Assembly: GCF_019104945.1 (NCBI RefSeq)
Contig: NZ_JAHRWW010000046.1
Span: 1-64,000 of the forward strand
Length of the DNA: 64,000 nucleotides
Reading direction: 5' to 3'
Origin: Thermomonas sp.
GTDB lineage: Bacteria; Pseudomonadota; Gammaproteobacteria; Xanthomonadales; Xanthomonadaceae
Of this stretch, positions 51,139 through 61,884 are shown in pieces. The translations under genes and the position numbers were made by a program. Under the pieces are notes generated by a model. It ran no database searches. It saw nothing but the letters and a program-made list of their open reading frames with translations, and was not told the origin of the DNA. Position 1 is the first letter of the stretch. Every line of letters begins with the position of its first letter.

Positions 51139-51825
51139 ATGAACGCTGATGAACATACGGCCACCATTGCGGCCGAGAGCCCGCGTGAGCGCCTAAAACT
51201 CACCGAAATTTTTCTTTCTCTACAGGGCGAAGCACGCGATGCGGGCTGGCCTACGGTCTTTGTGCGCCTCACTGGTTGCCCCCTGCGCTGCCAGTATTGC
51301 GATACCACCTATGCATTTTACGGCGGCAACTGGTGGGAGATCGACGCCATTTTAGAAGAAGTGGCCAAATACGGTGCGCGGCATGTCTGCGTCACCGGCG
51401 GCGAGCCGTTGGCGCAAAAGCGCTGCGTGCATCTGCTGGAAAAACTCTGCGATGCCGGTTATATCGTGTCGCTGGAAACATCCGGGGCGATGGATATTGG
51501 CAACGTGGATGCGCGCGTGTCGCGGGTGATGGATATCAAAACACCGGGCTCGGGCGAAGTGGCGCGCAACCATTGGGCCAATATTCCGCTGCTCACCACG
51601 CACGATCAGGTGAAGTTCGTCATTTGCTCGCGCGAAGATTTCGACTGGGCGAAAGACATCGTGGCGCAATACCAGTTGCACACCGTCTGCGATGTGCTGT
51701 TTTCACCCAGTGCTGGCCAAGTGCAGGCGCGCGAATTGGCCGATTGGATCGTGACTGAAAAAGTACCAGTGCGCTTTCAGATGCAGCTGCACAAAATTCT
51801 TTGGGGCGAGGAGCCGGGCCGATGA
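51139..51825 (+). CDS. queE: 7-carboxy-7-deazaguanine synthase
   Basis: [38 protein letters not shown]. Confidence 0.95.
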   Translation: MNADEHTATIAAESPRERLKLTEIFLSLQGEARDAGWPTVFVRLTGCPLRCQYCDTTYAFYGGNWWEIDAILEEVAKYGARHVCVTGGEPLAQKRCVHLLEKLCDAGYIVSLETSGAMDIGNVDARVSRVMDIKTPGSGEVARNHWANIPLLTTHDQVKFVICSREDFDWAKDIVAQYQLHTVCDVLFSPSAGQVQARELADWIVTEKVPVRFQMQLHKILWGEEPGR

Positions 51826-52517
51826 AAAAGGCAGTTGTTTTGGTATCGGGCGGCATGGACTCGGCCGTGGTCTTGGCCATGGCGCGTGAGCAGGGCTTCG
51901 AAACCTATGCGCTCAGCGTGCGCTACGGCCAGCGGCACACTTCAGAATTAGACGCCGCCGCGCGTGTGGCGAAAATGCTGGGTGCAAGCGAACACAAAAC
52001 CGTGCATGTCGATCTGCGCAGCATTGGTGGCTCGGCGCTCACCGACGATATCGCCGTGCCCACTGAGGCCGATGGGCATGTGATCGGGCAGGGGATTCCT
52101 TCCACCTATGTGCCTGCGCGCAATACCATCATGCTGTCGGTGGCACTGGGCTGGGCCGAAGTGCTTGGCTCCACGGATTTGTTCTGCGGCGTCAACGCGG
52201 TGGACTATTCCGGTTATCCCGACTGCCGTCCGGAGTTCGTGGCAGGTTTCGAGCAGCTCGCCAATTTGGCCACCAAAGCCGGTGTGGAAGGCAGCCGTTT
52301 TCGCGTCCATGCACCGCTCATGGCGCTGTCCAAGGCCGATATTGCGAAGGAAGGAATCCGCCTAGGTGTGGACTTCGCGCAGACGGTAAGCTGCTACCAA
52401 GCCGATGAAGATGGGCTGGCGTGCGGCCACTGCGATGCCTGCCGTTTACGTGCGCAAGGGTTTGAAGATGCAAAAATTTCAGACCCAACCCGATACATTG
52501 GGGCAAACATAGGTTAA
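51822..52517 (+). CDS. queC: 7-cyano-7-deazaguanine synthase
   Basis: [52 protein letters not shown]. Confidence 0.96.
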   Translation: MKKAVVLVSGGMDSAVVLAMAREQGFETYALSVRYGQRHTSELDAAARVAKMLGASEHKTVHVDLRSIGGSALTDDIAVPTEADGHVIGQGIPSTYVPARNTIMLSVALGWAEVLGSTDLFCGVNAVDYSGYPDCRPEFVAGFEQLANLATKAGVEGSRFRVHAPLMALSKADIAKEGIRLGVDFAQTVSCYQADEDGLACGHCDACRLRAQGFEDAKISDPTRYIGANIG

Positions 52518-52527
52518 GATATGCACC

Positions 52528-52553
52528 CCCGGCGCAATGCCGGGATGCTTTTT
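52528..52553 (+). terminator. Hairpin plus T-tract between queC and tRNA-Lys
   Basis: CCCGGC-GCAAT-GCCGGG-ATGCTTTTT. Confidence 0.5.
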
Positions 52554-52555
52554 GT

Positions 52556-52631
52556 GGGTCGTTAGCTCAGTCGGTAGAGCATCGGACTTTTAATCCGCTG
52601 GTCGATGGTTCGAATCCATCACGACCCACCA
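52556..52631 (+). tRNA. tRNA-Lys (anticodon UUU)
   Basis: Cloverleaf GGGTCGT...ACGACCC, anticodon loop CTTTTAA, GGTTCGAATCC T-arm, encoded CCA. Confidence 0.97.
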
Positions 52632-52645
52632 TCTCATCGCGCACT

Positions 52646-53737
52646 TCAGCGCAGCACCTCAAGCACTTTATCCGCGGCCACATTCGCCACAATCTTGGCG
52701 TGGCCGGGCGCACTCCATAGAATGAATCGAAGACCGCTTGCTTGGGCTTTTTTGTCAAGGTACATGCGCGCCAGCAGCGCGTCTGCGCAGAGTCCGTTCG
52801 GAATGGCGGTAGGTAGCTGGAAGCGATGCAGCAGGGCCTGCAGCGCGTCGGCGTCGCTTGCGCTGGCAAGGCCAAGTGCGGCCGATAGGCGGGCGGCCAG
52901 CACCATGCCAACGGCCACCGCTTCACCATGATTCAGGCCTTCGCCATAGCCTTGTTCGGCCTCGATCGTGTGGCCGAAGGTGTGGCCGAAGTTGAGCAGG
53001 GCGCGCTCGCCGTGTTCAAACGGATCGCGTTCGGTAATCGCGGCTTTGTGGGCACAGCTGCGCGCAATGGCTTCGCTTAGTGCGGCATCGTCACCACTAA
53101 GGAGCGCGTCGCAGTGTGCGCTAAGCCAGTGCAAAAACGGGGCGTCGATAATCGCACCATATTTAATGACTTCAGCTAGGCCAGCGCGCAATTCTCGCGG
53201 TGGCAGCGTGTGCAGGACGCGGGTATCGGCGATCACCGCGCGCGGGGTATGAAACGCACCAACGAGGTTTTTTCCCCGCGGAATATCTACTGCCGTTTTT
53301 CCACCCACGGAGGAATCCACCATCGCCAAGAGGCTGGTGGGGAGCTGTACTACGTCAATTCCGCGCATCCAGCACGCCGCAGCAAAGCCCGCCATATCGC
53401 CAATGACGCCGCCGCCCAAAGCAATGACGCAGGCGTCGCGGGTTGCGCCAAGTGCGGCCAGCGCTTCAATGACGCCCCCAAAGTTGTTTAGCGTTTTTTC
53501 TGCCTCACCCGCAGGGATCACATGTTGGGCAATGAGTAATTCGGGCCTAGCGGCCAGTAGGGCAGCTTCCACCTGTGCGGCATAAAGCGGTGCAACGTGG
53601 CTATCGCTCACAATCAGCACGTGGCGGCCGCGCAGCGTGGCGCTTAATAGCGCGCCGTCTTGCACTAAGCCGGGGCCGATATGGATGTCGTAGGGGGCAC
53701 TGCCTGCAACGGTGACGGTGTGACGTGGAGAGTTCAT
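52646..53737 (-). CDS. aroB: 3-dehydroquinate synthase
   Basis: [56 protein letters not shown]. Confidence 0.96.
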   Translation of the reverse strand: MNSPRHTVTVAGSAPYDIHIGPGLVQDGALLSATLRGRHVLIVSDSHVAPLYAAQVEAALLAARPELLIAQHVIPAGEAEKTLNNFGGVIEALAALGATRDACVIALGGGVIGDMAGFAAACWMRGIDVVQLPTSLLAMVDSSVGGKTAVDIPRGKNLVGAFHTPRAVIADTRVLHTLPPRELRAGLAEVIKYGAIIDAPFLHWLSAHCDALLSGDDAALSEAIARSCAHKAAITERDPFEHGERALLNFGHTFGHTIEAEQGYGEGLNHGEAVAVGMVLAARLSAALGLASASDADALQALLHRFQLPTAIPNGLCADALLARMYLDKKAQASGLRFILWSAPGHAKIVANVAADKVLEVLR

Positions 53738-54267
53738 GCGTGTTGGGCCTTGAACGATGCGATTTGCGCGGCCAGCGTGGCGGCTGCGGCCTGCGGGTCA
53801 AGTGTGGAGGTGTCGAAGTAAAGCTGCGCGCTGCTGCGATACAGCGGCTCGCGCTGTGCCTGTAGATCGGCAAGGCGCTGCGCGGGGTTGTCGGTGTGCA
53901 GGAGGGGGCGGTTGGCGTCTCCAGCAATGCGCTGCAACTGAATATCGGGCGCTACTTGCAGATACACCACGATGCCCGCAGCACGCATGATGCGACGGTT
54001 TTTTTCGCGCAGCACCGCGCCACCGCCGGTGGCGATCACTGCTGCTGGGGCGTTGATGAGGTCACGCAGGGCCTGGGTTTCGCGCTCACGAAACCCCGCT
54101 TCGCCTTCCTCTTCAAAAATAACGGGGATAGGCTTGCCCGCCGTCATCACGATCTGCGCATCCACATCCAAAAGTGTGCGCCCAAGCAGCGCGGCCAGAG
54201 CCAGACCCAGCGTACTTTTGCCCGCGCCCATGGGGCCGATAAGGAGGATGTGATCGTGATTTTGCAT
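53734..54267 (-). CDS. aroK: Shikimate kinase
   Basis: [49 protein letters not shown]. Confidence 0.95.
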   Translation of the reverse strand: MQNHDHILLIGPMGAGKSTLGLALAALLGRTLLDVDAQIVMTAGKPIPVIFEEEGEAGFRERETQALRDLINAPAAVIATGGGAVLREKNRRIMRAAGIVVYLQVAPDIQLQRIAGDANRPLLHTDNPAQRLADLQAQREPLYRSSAQLYFDTSTLDPQAAAATLAAQIASFKAQHA

Positions 54268-54322
54268 CGCAGCATGCTAACAGGCAGATGCGCGCAGGGC
54301 GCGCGCAGGTGACAATAGCGCC

Positions 54323-54919
54323 ATGAAAATCTTATCTGACGAAATTCTGTCTCAGTTCGATACCCTGTTTGCCGAGGCGTTGGCTGCAGGTGAACCCGAC
54401 CGCACGGCCATGACGCTGGCCACGGTGGGGGGCGAGGGGCAGCCATCTGCGCGTATCGTGCTACTGAAAGAGCACGACGCCCAAGGCTTCGTGTTCTACA
54501 CCCATCTCGATGGGCGCAAAGGGCGCGAGCTGCAAGCCACCGCCAAGGCGGCGCTGCTGTTCTATTGGCCGCGCGTGCGCGAAGGTGTGCAGGTGCGTAT
54601 CGAAGGCGCGGTGGAAGTGGTTTCTGAAGCCGAGGCCGATGCGTATTTCGCCAGCCGCCCGCGCGGCAGCCAATTAGGGGCTTGGGCTTCACATCAGTCG
54701 GAAACGCTGGATGCGCGCGAAACCTTCGATGCGCGCCTTGCTCACTATGCGGAAGAGTTCGATGGCCGCGACGTGCCGCGCCCGCCGCGTTGGACCGGGT
54801 TTCGTGTGATTCCCCACGCAGTGGAGTTTTGGTACGCCGCCCAGTACCGCCTGCACGAGCGCTGGTTGTACGAGTGCGATGCGCAAGGCCAATGGGCCAA
54901 GCGCATGCTGTACCCGTAA
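54323..54919 (+). CDS. pdxH: Pyridoxamine 5'-phosphate oxidase
   Basis: [48 protein letters not shown]. Confidence 0.95.
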   Translation: MKILSDEILSQFDTLFAEALAAGEPDRTAMTLATVGGEGQPSARIVLLKEHDAQGFVFYTHLDGRKGRELQATAKAALLFYWPRVREGVQVRIEGAVEVVSEAEADAYFASRPRGSQLGAWASHQSETLDARETFDARLAHYAEEFDGRDVPRPPRWTGFRVIPHAVEFWYAAQYRLHERWLYECDAQGQWAKRMLYP

Positions 54920-54922
54920 GCC

Positions 54923-55741
54923 TTAGTCGTTCGCGGCTGAAAGCTCTACACCGCGTACGCGCGCGGCGTGGATGGCCTCGTCCACAAGGCTGCGGAAGCC
55001 GCCCGCTTCAAAGGTTTCGATTGCTGCTTGCGTGGTGCCATTGGGCGAGGTTACCCGGCGGCGCAGCTCAGCGGCATCGACATTGGACTCGGTGAGCATG
55101 CGCGCCGCACCGAGTACCGTTTGTAGGGCCAGTGTGCGCGCTGCGGGCTCGGACAGACCTTCTTGAACGCCCGCGTGGATCATGGCTTCGGCCAGTAAAA
55201 ACACATAGGCCGGGCCGCTGCCGGAAACGGCCGTCACGGCGTCCATCTGCGCTTCATCTGCAATCCAAACCGTTTTGCCCGCAGCAGAGAGCAGCGTTTC
55301 GGTGAGTTGCTTGCCCGCTGCGTCCACCGCTGCGGTGGCAAATAACCCGGTAACACCAGCGCCAAGCAGGGCAGGGGTGTTGGGCATAGTGCGCACCACC
55401 GGCAACCGCCCGCCCAGCCAGCGTTCGAGCTGGGTGGCGGTAATGCCGGCGGCAATGGAAATAACCAGTGGTTTGCCAGACTGCGCGGCACTGGCCAGCC
55501 CTTCGCACACTGGGCGCATCACTTGTGGTTTGACCGCAAACACCCACGTGTCGGCCCCGGTCACCGCTTCTTCGGCGTGCTCGAACACGGCAACGCCAAA
55601 ATCGCGCTGCAGCGCCTCACGTAGCGGAGGTACGGGTTCGGCTACGCGAATCGATGCGGGGGGGCGGCCCTGTGCAATAAGGCCACCAATCAGGCTACGC
55701 GCCATATTGCCGCCGCCGATAAATGCGATGCTGGTATTCAT
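54923..55741 (-). CDS. proC: Pyrroline-5-carboxylate reductase
   Basis: FIGGGNMARSLIGGLI, VRTMPNTPALLGAGVTGLF, SGSGPAYVFLLAEAM. Confidence 0.96.
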   Translation of the reverse strand: MNTSIAFIGGGNMARSLIGGLIAQGRPPASIRVAEPVPPLREALQRDFGVAVFEHAEEAVTGADTWVFAVKPQVMRPVCEGLASAAQSGKPLVISIAAGITATQLERWLGGRLPVVRTMPNTPALLGAGVTGLFATAAVDAAGKQLTETLLSAAGKTVWIADEAQMDAVTAVSGSGPAYVFLLAEAMIHAGVQEGLSEPAARTLALQTVLGAARMLTESNVDAAELRRRVTSPNGTTQAAIETFEAGGFRSLVDEAIHAARVRGVELSAAND

Positions 55742-56451
55742 ACTGAAGATTCCAATTTAGGGGGGCGGGGGCCGAATAGGGCGCTGCCGATGCGCACCAT
55801 GGTCGCACCTTCTTCAATCGCGGCAACAAAGTCTTCACTCATGCCCATTGAGAGCGTGTCGATCTGCGGAAAGGTCGCGCTGAGGGTGTCGAATAATGCC
55901 GACATCGCCCGGAATGCGGCGTGACGGCGCTGCATATCGGGGTCTGGGGATGGAATCGCCATCAGTCCACGTAACTTTAGATTGGGATGGGCCGCAACCG
56001 CCGCGGCAAGCTCGGCCACCGCTTCAGGGGCGCAGCCGCTTTTGCTGGCTTCATCGTCGATATTGACCTGAATGAGCAAGTTGAGTGGGGGGCGATCGAT
56101 GGGCCGATGCTTGGCCAGTGCTTCCACCAGCTTGCGCCGATCAACGGTTTGTACCCAGTCGAAGGCCCGCGCGGCGACGTCGGCTTTGTTTGACTGCAGG
56201 TGGCCAATCATGTGCCACTCCAGCCCTTGTGCGCGTAGTGCCTCGATTTTGGGTAGGGCTTCTTGCACATAATTTTCACCGAACGCGCGCTGGCCAGCGG
56301 CGGCCATGGCCGCGATGTCGGCGGCCTCTCGGGTTTTGGAAACGGCCAGTAAACGCGGCTCTGGCCGGTTTGGCCATGCCTTCGCGTTATGAATAGAGGT
56401 TAGGGCGGCTTGCAGGGAAGCGGCAAGTGGGGTGGTCATTGTCTGTGTCAC
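55738..56451 (-). CDS. yggS: YggS-family PLP homeostasis protein
   Basis: LLAVSKTREAADI, FGENYVQEALPKIEAL, WHMIGHLQSNK, LSMGMSEDF. Confidence 0.95.
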   Translation of the reverse strand: MTQTMTTPLAASLQAALTSIHNAKAWPNRPEPRLLAVSKTREAADIAAMAAAGQRAFGENYVQEALPKIEALRAQGLEWHMIGHLQSNKADVAARAFDWVQTVDRRKLVEALAKHRPIDRPPLNLLIQVNIDDEASKSGCAPEAVAELAAAVAAHPNLKLRGLMAIPSPDPDMQRRHAAFRAMSALFDTLSATFPQIDTLSMGMSEDFVAAIEEGATMVRIGSALFGPRPPKLESSV

Positions 56452-56565
56452 GGGAGTTGAACGCGGCGAGTCTGACGCTCATACTGCCAGCGGGGTGCGG
56501 CCGGTGCCAGCCGTTGGTCGCCTTTTCAGGGAACGCTCACGAAATAACGACGTAGAGGGGCAAGC

Positions 56566-57603
56566 ATGGATATCGCCGAACTTCTGGCATTTTCCGTAAA
56601 AAATAAAGCATCGGACCTGCACCTTTCCGCAGGCCTGCCGCCAATGATCCGTGTGGACGGCGACGTGCGCCGTATCAACATTCCTGCACTGGATCACAAG
56701 CAAGTCCACGCGCTGGTGTACGACATCATGTCGGACAAGCAGCGCCGCGATTACGAAGAATTTTTGGAAGTGGACTTCAGCTTCGAAATTCCCAGTCTTG
56801 CGCGTTTTCGTGTCAACGCCTTCAACCAAAACCGAGGCGCGGGTGCGGTGTTCCGTACCATTCCCTCGGAAGTGCTGACCCTAGAAGACCTTGGCTGCCC
56901 GCGCATCTTCAAGGACTTGATCGAGCAGCCGCAGGGCTTGATCTTGGTCACCGGGCCTACTGGTTCGGGTAAGTCCACCACGCTGGCGGCGATGATCGAT
57001 CACATCAACAAAAACGAGTACGGCCATATTCTGTCGGTGGAAGACCCGATCGAATTCGTGCACACCTCGCAAAAATGCTTGATCAACCAACGCGAAGTGC
57101 ACCGCGATACCCACGGCTTCAACGAGGCGCTGCGCTCGGCATTGCGTGAAGACCCGGACATCATCTTAGTGGGCGAATTGCGCGACCTTGAAACCATCCG
57201 CTTAGCGCTTACCGCGGCCGAAACCGGCCACTTGGTGTTCGCCACCTTGCATACCAGTTCGGCGGCCAAAACCATCGACCGTATCATCGACGTGTTCCCG
57301 GCGGGCGAAAAGCCGATGGTGCGTTCGATGCTGTCGGAATCGCTGCGCGCCGTGATCGCGCAGGCGCTGCTGAAGAAAGTGGGCGGCGGTCGTACTGCGG
57401 CATGGGAAATCATGGTGGGCACCCCCGCCATTCGTAACCTGATCCGCGAAGACAAAGTGGCGCAGATGTACTCGTCCATTCAAACCGGGCAGAACGCGGG
57501 CATGCAGACCTTGGATCAGCATTTGCAAGAGCTGGTCAAGCGCGGCATGGTCAGCCGCCAGCAGGCGCGCGAATATGCCAAGGACAAGCGGTTATTCGAA
57601 TAA
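56566..57603 (+). CDS. pilT: Type IV pilus retraction ATPase PilT
   Basis: MDIAELLAFSVKNKASDLHLSAGLPPMIRVDGDVRRI, VTGPTGSGKSTTLAAMIDHIN. Confidence 0.97.
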   Translation: MDIAELLAFSVKNKASDLHLSAGLPPMIRVDGDVRRINIPALDHKQVHALVYDIMSDKQRRDYEEFLEVDFSFEIPSLARFRVNAFNQNRGAGAVFRTIPSEVLTLEDLGCPRIFKDLIEQPQGLILVTGPTGSGKSTTLAAMIDHINKNEYGHILSVEDPIEFVHTSQKCLINQREVHRDTHGFNEALRSALREDPDIILVGELRDLETIRLALTAAETGHLVFATLHTSSAAKTIDRIIDVFPAGEKPMVRSMLSESLRAVIAQALLKKVGGGRTAAWEIMVGTPAIRNLIREDKVAQMYSSIQTGQNAGMQTLDQHLQELVKRGMVSRQQAREYAKDKRLFE

Positions 57604-57618
57604 GGCCTGGAGCCCGCC

Positions 57619-58749
57619 ATGAGCAGCATTGATTTCACCTCGTTTCTTAAATTGATGGCGCACCAAAAGGCGTCCGACCTCTTCATTACCGCCGGGATGC
57701 CGCCGTCGATGAAGGTCAACGGCAAAATCACACCGATCACCCAGAATCCGCTGACGGCGCAGCAGTCGCGCGATCTGGTGCTGAACGTGATGACGCCGCA
57801 GCAACGCGAAGAGTTTGAAAAAACCCACGAATGCAACTTCGCCATCGGTGTGTCGGGCGTGGGCCGCTTCCGCGTGAGCTGCTTCTACCAGCGCAATCAA
57901 GTAGGCATGGTGCTGCGCCGGATTGAAACGCGCATTCCTTCGGTGGAAGAGTTGAACCTGCCGCCGGTGATCAAAACACTGGCAATGACCAAGCGCGGCA
58001 TCATCTTGTTTGTGGGCGCCACCGGTACAGGTAAGTCCACGTCGCTGGCGGCGATGATTGGCTACCGCAATGGCAATTCCACCGGGCATATCATCACCAT
58101 TGAAGACCCGATCGAATTTGTGCACAAGCACGACGGCTGCATCATCACCCAGCGCGAAGTCGGCATCGACACCGATAGCTGGGAGAACGCGCTGAAGAAC
58201 ACTCTGCGCCAAGCACCCGACGTCATCATGATCGGTGAGGTGCGCACCCGCGAGGGGATGGACCACGCCATTGCGTTTGCCGAAACCGGCCACTTGGTGC
58301 TGTGCACCCTGCACGCCAATAACGCCAACCAGGCGATGGACCGCATCATCAACTTCTTCCCGGAAGACCGCCGCAACCAGTTGCTGATGGATCTGTCCTT
58401 GAACCTCAAAGGTGTGGTCGCGCAGCAGCTGATCCCCACCCCCGATGGTAAAGCGCGCCGAGTGGCGATGGAAATTCTGCTCGGCACCCCGCTGGTGCAG
58501 GACTACATCCGCGATGGCGAGATCCACAAGCTGAAGGAAGTGATGAAGGAATCCGTGCAGCTGGGCATGAAGACCTTCGATCAAAGCCTGTTTGAGCTGT
58601 ACCAGGCCGGCGAGATCAGCTACGAAGACGCGCTACGCTACGCCGACTCCGCCAACGAGGTGCGTTTGCGCATCAAACTGGCGCAGGGCGGCGACGCCCG
58701 CACGCTGGCACAGGGGCTCGATGGGGTAGAAATCGCCGAGGCGCGCTGA
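57619..58749 (+). CDS. pilU: Type IV pilus ATPase PilU
   Basis: FLKLMAHQKASDLFITAGMPPSMKVNGKITPI, VGATGTGKSTSLAAMIGYRN. Confidence 0.96.
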   Translation: MSSIDFTSFLKLMAHQKASDLFITAGMPPSMKVNGKITPITQNPLTAQQSRDLVLNVMTPQQREEFEKTHECNFAIGVSGVGRFRVSCFYQRNQVGMVLRRIETRIPSVEELNLPPVIKTLAMTKRGIILFVGATGTGKSTSLAAMIGYRNGNSTGHIITIEDPIEFVHKHDGCIITQREVGIDTDSWENALKNTLRQAPDVIMIGEVRTREGMDHAIAFAETGHLVLCTLHANNANQAMDRIINFFPEDRRNQLLMDLSLNLKGVVAQQLIPTPDGKARRVAMEILLGTPLVQDYIRDGEIHKLKEVMKESVQLGMKTFDQSLFELYQAGEISYEDALRYADSANEVRLRIKLAQGGDARTLAQGLDGVEIAEAR

Positions 58750-58759
58750 ACAGGCTAAA

Positions 58760-59335
58760 ATGCGCGTCATGGACGAGCATGCGCAAAATTTTGGGAACCA
58801 CCTGCTGATTGCACTGCCGTCGCTGCAGGATTCCTACTTTGAACGCAGCGTCACGCTGATCTGTCAGCACGATGACGACGGTGCGATGGGGGTGGTGATC
58901 AACCGCCCCTCCGACTACACCGTCGGCGAAGTGCTGCAGCAGATGGGGGTGAGCTGCAGCGATAACGGGCTCAAGGCGCAACTGGTGCTGAACGGCGGCC
59001 CGGTGCACCCCGAGCGCGGCTTTGTGGTGCACGACGGCGATAAGGCTTGGGATTCCACCCTAAGTATTGGCGACGGGCTGTTTCTGACCACTTCGCGCGA
59101 CGTAATGGAAGCGATGGCGCGTGGCGAAGGCCCGCCGCAGGCGCTGGTGGCGCTGGGCTGCGCGGGTTGGGGCGCGGGGCAACTCGAGCAAGAGCTTACC
59201 GACGATAGCTGGCTGCTGGTGCCGAACCGGCAGGACGTCCTGTTTGAGCTGCCGATGGCGCAGCGCTGGCAGGCAGCGGCGGGCAGTATTGGCATTGACC
59301 TGCTGAACCACGCCAGCCATAGCGGCCACGCATGA
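58760..59335 (+). CDS. algH: YqgE/AlgH family protein
   Basis: NHLLIALPSLQDSYFERSVTLICQHDDDGAMGVVINRP. Confidence 0.95.
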   Translation: MRVMDEHAQNFGNHLLIALPSLQDSYFERSVTLICQHDDDGAMGVVINRPSDYTVGEVLQQMGVSCSDNGLKAQLVLNGGPVHPERGFVVHDGDKAWDSTLSIGDGLFLTTSRDVMEAMARGEGPPQALVALGCAGWGAGQLEQELTDDSWLLVPNRQDVLFELPMAQRWQAAAGSIGIDLLNHASHSGHA

Positions 59336-59793
59336 GCACCGAGGCTCCCGTGATTCGGCCCGATGGCACCGTCCTTGGGTTTGACGTGGGGGCGCGCAGA
59401 ATTGGTGTAGCGGTAGGCAATGCCCTTACCGGCGGTGCGCGTGCGGTGGCCGTTGTGGACGTGCATGCCGCCGGCCCGGACTGGGCCGCGGTGGAAAAAT
59501 TGCTGCGCGAATGGCGGCCCGATGGCTTGGTGGTGGGTGATCCGATGACCTTAGACGGCGGCGATCAGCCCATTCGCAAAGCCGCGCGTGCGTTTGCCCA
59601 AACCCTGCACGAGCGGTTCCGGTTGCCGGTGGTGATGGTGGATGAGCGCAACAGCTCGCAAGAAGCCGCGCGCCGTTTTGCTGCAGCGCGCGCTGATGGC
59701 CGTCGCCGCCGCAGTGATGCCGAAAATCTAGACGCCGTGGCGGCTGTCGTAATCGTCGAACGCTGGCTGTCGTCACCACGGCCTTCGCCATAA
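59332..59793 (+). CDS. ruvX: RuvX/YqgF Holliday-junction-resolvase-like protein
   Basis: VLGFDVGARRIGVAVGNALTG, VVMVDERNSSQEA. Confidence 0.93.
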   Translation: MSTEAPVIRPDGTVLGFDVGARRIGVAVGNALTGGARAVAVVDVHAAGPDWAAVEKLLREWRPDGLVVGDPMTLDGGDQPIRKAARAFAQTLHERFRLPVVMVDERNSSQEAARRFAAARADGRRRRSDAENLDAVAAVVIVERWLSSPRPSP

Positions 59794-59822
59794 ATCTATT
59801 TCTCAACTTCTTTGTGATCGCC

Positions 59823-60764
59823 ATGACCGTGCAAATCGATAATGCTGGCCGCCAGCGGCATCTGCTGGACTTACAGACACTTCCCGTGGATCGCTTGGAC
59901 GCCCTGTTGCGCCGTGCGCAGGCGTTTGCAAGCGGAGCGCAAGCGCCGCAGGCACTGGCGGGTGTGGCGGTATGCACGCTGTTTTTTGAACCCTCCACGC
60001 GCACTCGGCTGAGCTTTCAGTTAGCGGCGCAGCGGTTGGGGGCGCATATTCTAAATTTTGATGCTTCAACCTCGTCTGCTACCAAGGGTGAAACCGATCT
60101 CGACACCTTCCGCAATATCCAAGCGATGGGTGTGCGCGGCTTTGTCGTGCGGCATAAGGGCGATGGTGCGGTGGCGGCACTTGCGGCGGAGGCCGATGCG
60201 GGGACTGCGGTGGTGAACGCAGGTGATGGGCGCAGCCACCACCCCACCCAAGGTCTGCTCGACATGCTCACCCTGCGCCAGGCCAAGGGCGACGATTTTT
60301 CTAAGCTCAAGGTCGTGATCGTGGGTGATTTGAAGCACTCGCGCGTAGCACGCTCCGACCTGCACGCCCTGCGTGCGCTGGGTTGCGGTGAAATACGCGT
60401 ATGCGGGCCGCAGTCGCTGCTACCGGACGATGACACGCTGCAAGGTTGCGTAGTCACGCACGATTTCGACGCGGCACTCGATGGTGTGGATGCCCTGATG
60501 ATGCTGCGTCTGCAGCGCGAGCGCATGACGGAAGGATTGGTGGAATCGCTGGAGGACTACCATCGCGATTACGGGCTGACCACGCAGCGTCTTGGCCGCG
60601 CCAAAGCCGATGCCATCGTGATGCATCCGGGGCCGATGAACCGGGGTGTGGAAATTACCGATGCCGTGGCCGACGGCGCGCAGTCGTGGGTATTGCGTCA
60701 GGTCAGCAATGGCGTGGCGGTGCGCATGGCGGCGCTCGAAGCGGTGCTGAGCGCGGTAGAGTAA
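59823..60764 (+). CDS. pyrB: Aspartate carbamoyltransferase catalytic subunit
   Basis: FFEPSTRTRLSFQLAAQRLGA, DGRSHHPTQGLLDMLTL, VMHPGPMNRGVEI. Confidence 0.97.
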   Translation: MTVQIDNAGRQRHLLDLQTLPVDRLDALLRRAQAFASGAQAPQALAGVAVCTLFFEPSTRTRLSFQLAAQRLGAHILNFDASTSSATKGETDLDTFRNIQAMGVRGFVVRHKGDGAVAALAAEADAGTAVVNAGDGRSHHPTQGLLDMLTLRQAKGDDFSKLKVVIVGDLKHSRVARSDLHALRALGCGEIRVCGPQSLLPDDDTLQGCVVTHDFDAALDGVDALMMLRLQRERMTEGLVESLEDYHRDYGLTTQRLGRAKADAIVMHPGPMNRGVEITDAVADGAQSWVLRQVSNGVAVRMAALEAVLSAVE

Positions 60765-61835
60765 TCAGTCGGTTGTTGCGTCGGCGTCTTGCAGGGCGCG
60801 TAGTTGGCGCAGCAGCGAGAGCCGTTCCGGTGCCGAGCCGGGCGGCTCAAATTCGATCACGGAAATGGTTTCGGCCGGAATCCACCCGGCTTGCACCAGT
60901 GCGGAAGTCATAGCGAAGGTGTTGGACGCCGCGAGCACCTTGGCCAGCGGCGTATCGGCGGCTTCAGGCGAGAGCGCCAACTGGACGGACTCGGGCAGCT
61001 CCCAGTGCGCAGCGGCTTGTGCGGACAGGCGTGCGGCAATCGTCATAAAGCGCGGTGCCATCATTGGATCGGCAGCTGTTTCAGCCAACAACGGTAGCGA
61101 GGCGGTACGAAGCAGCGCCGAGGTGCCGGTGCCCGAGAGCGTGCCGACGAGCTGGGCTTCACTGACATCGCAATAGCCTACGGCGAGTTTTCCACATAGC
61201 CACATGCGTGATTCAGTATGCCGCCACAGACGCTCGCCAATCACCGCGTACGGCCCACCTGTTTGCGTGCGCATGATGGGACGCATGACCGAGGCCAGTA
61301 GCGCATGGCGCAACCCCTCGTGGCCAATAATGCGCACGGCTTGCAAAAGTGTAGTGATCGCCTTGGTGCTACGGCGATACCAGACACTATTGGCCACGCG
61401 TAGCACTTCACCGGTGAGCAGCGGGTCGCGCACCAGCAGTTCGGCGATGTCGCTGGCGGTGGTGCGATCACGGCGCATCATCGCCATCAGTTGCGGCACT
61501 AGGGTAGGCAGGCGCGGGATGCGGCGCAGGTCAAAATGCGCGGCGATCTCTTCTAGCTGCGCAATGGCTTGTTCAAGCTTGGGATGCGGGCTGGTGATTT
61601 CGGGTGCGGGTGTGGCATAGCCCAACAGCCATTGGCCGTACAGGGTGACGATCGATTGGGTGTCAACGGGAAGGTAGTGCGCCGGGGCGGCAATAGCGCT
61701 GGCATAAGGTGCATCCGCCGGTGCTGCTTGAACTGTGCTGACGTGCGACTCTGGAACAACGGCAATAGGCTGCTGCTCCTGCGCGGGAGCGGCAGCGGGT
61801 GGCTTGCGAAAGAATTGAACTAATTTCTTAAACAT
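60765..61835 (-). CDS. HDOD domain protein
   Basis: IPRLPTLVPQLMAMMRRDRTTASDIAELLVRDPLLTGEVLRVANSVWYRR. Confidence 0.85.
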   Translation of the reverse strand: MFKKLVQFFRKPPAAAPAQEQQPIAVVPESHVSTVQAAPADAPYASAIAAPAHYLPVDTQSIVTLYGQWLLGYATPAPEITSPHPKLEQAIAQLEEIAAHFDLRRIPRLPTLVPQLMAMMRRDRTTASDIAELLVRDPLLTGEVLRVANSVWYRRSTKAITTLLQAVRIIGHEGLRHALLASVMRPIMRTQTGGPYAVIGERLWRHTESRMWLCGKLAVGYCDVSEAQLVGTLSGTGTSALLRTASLPLLAETAADPMMAPRFMTIAARLSAQAAAHWELPESVQLALSPEAADTPLAKVLAASNTFAMTSALVQAGWIPAETISVIEFEPPGSAPERLSLLRQLRALQDADATTD

Positions 61836-61884
61836 GCGGGCCAGCCGCCACTCTCCGTGTGCACTGTTATGGGGTGATGCGCTG

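Noticed and set aside
57592-58584. 330-aa minus-strand ORF opposite pilU
   Set aside because: Antisense shadow of a well-conserved gene; no family features.
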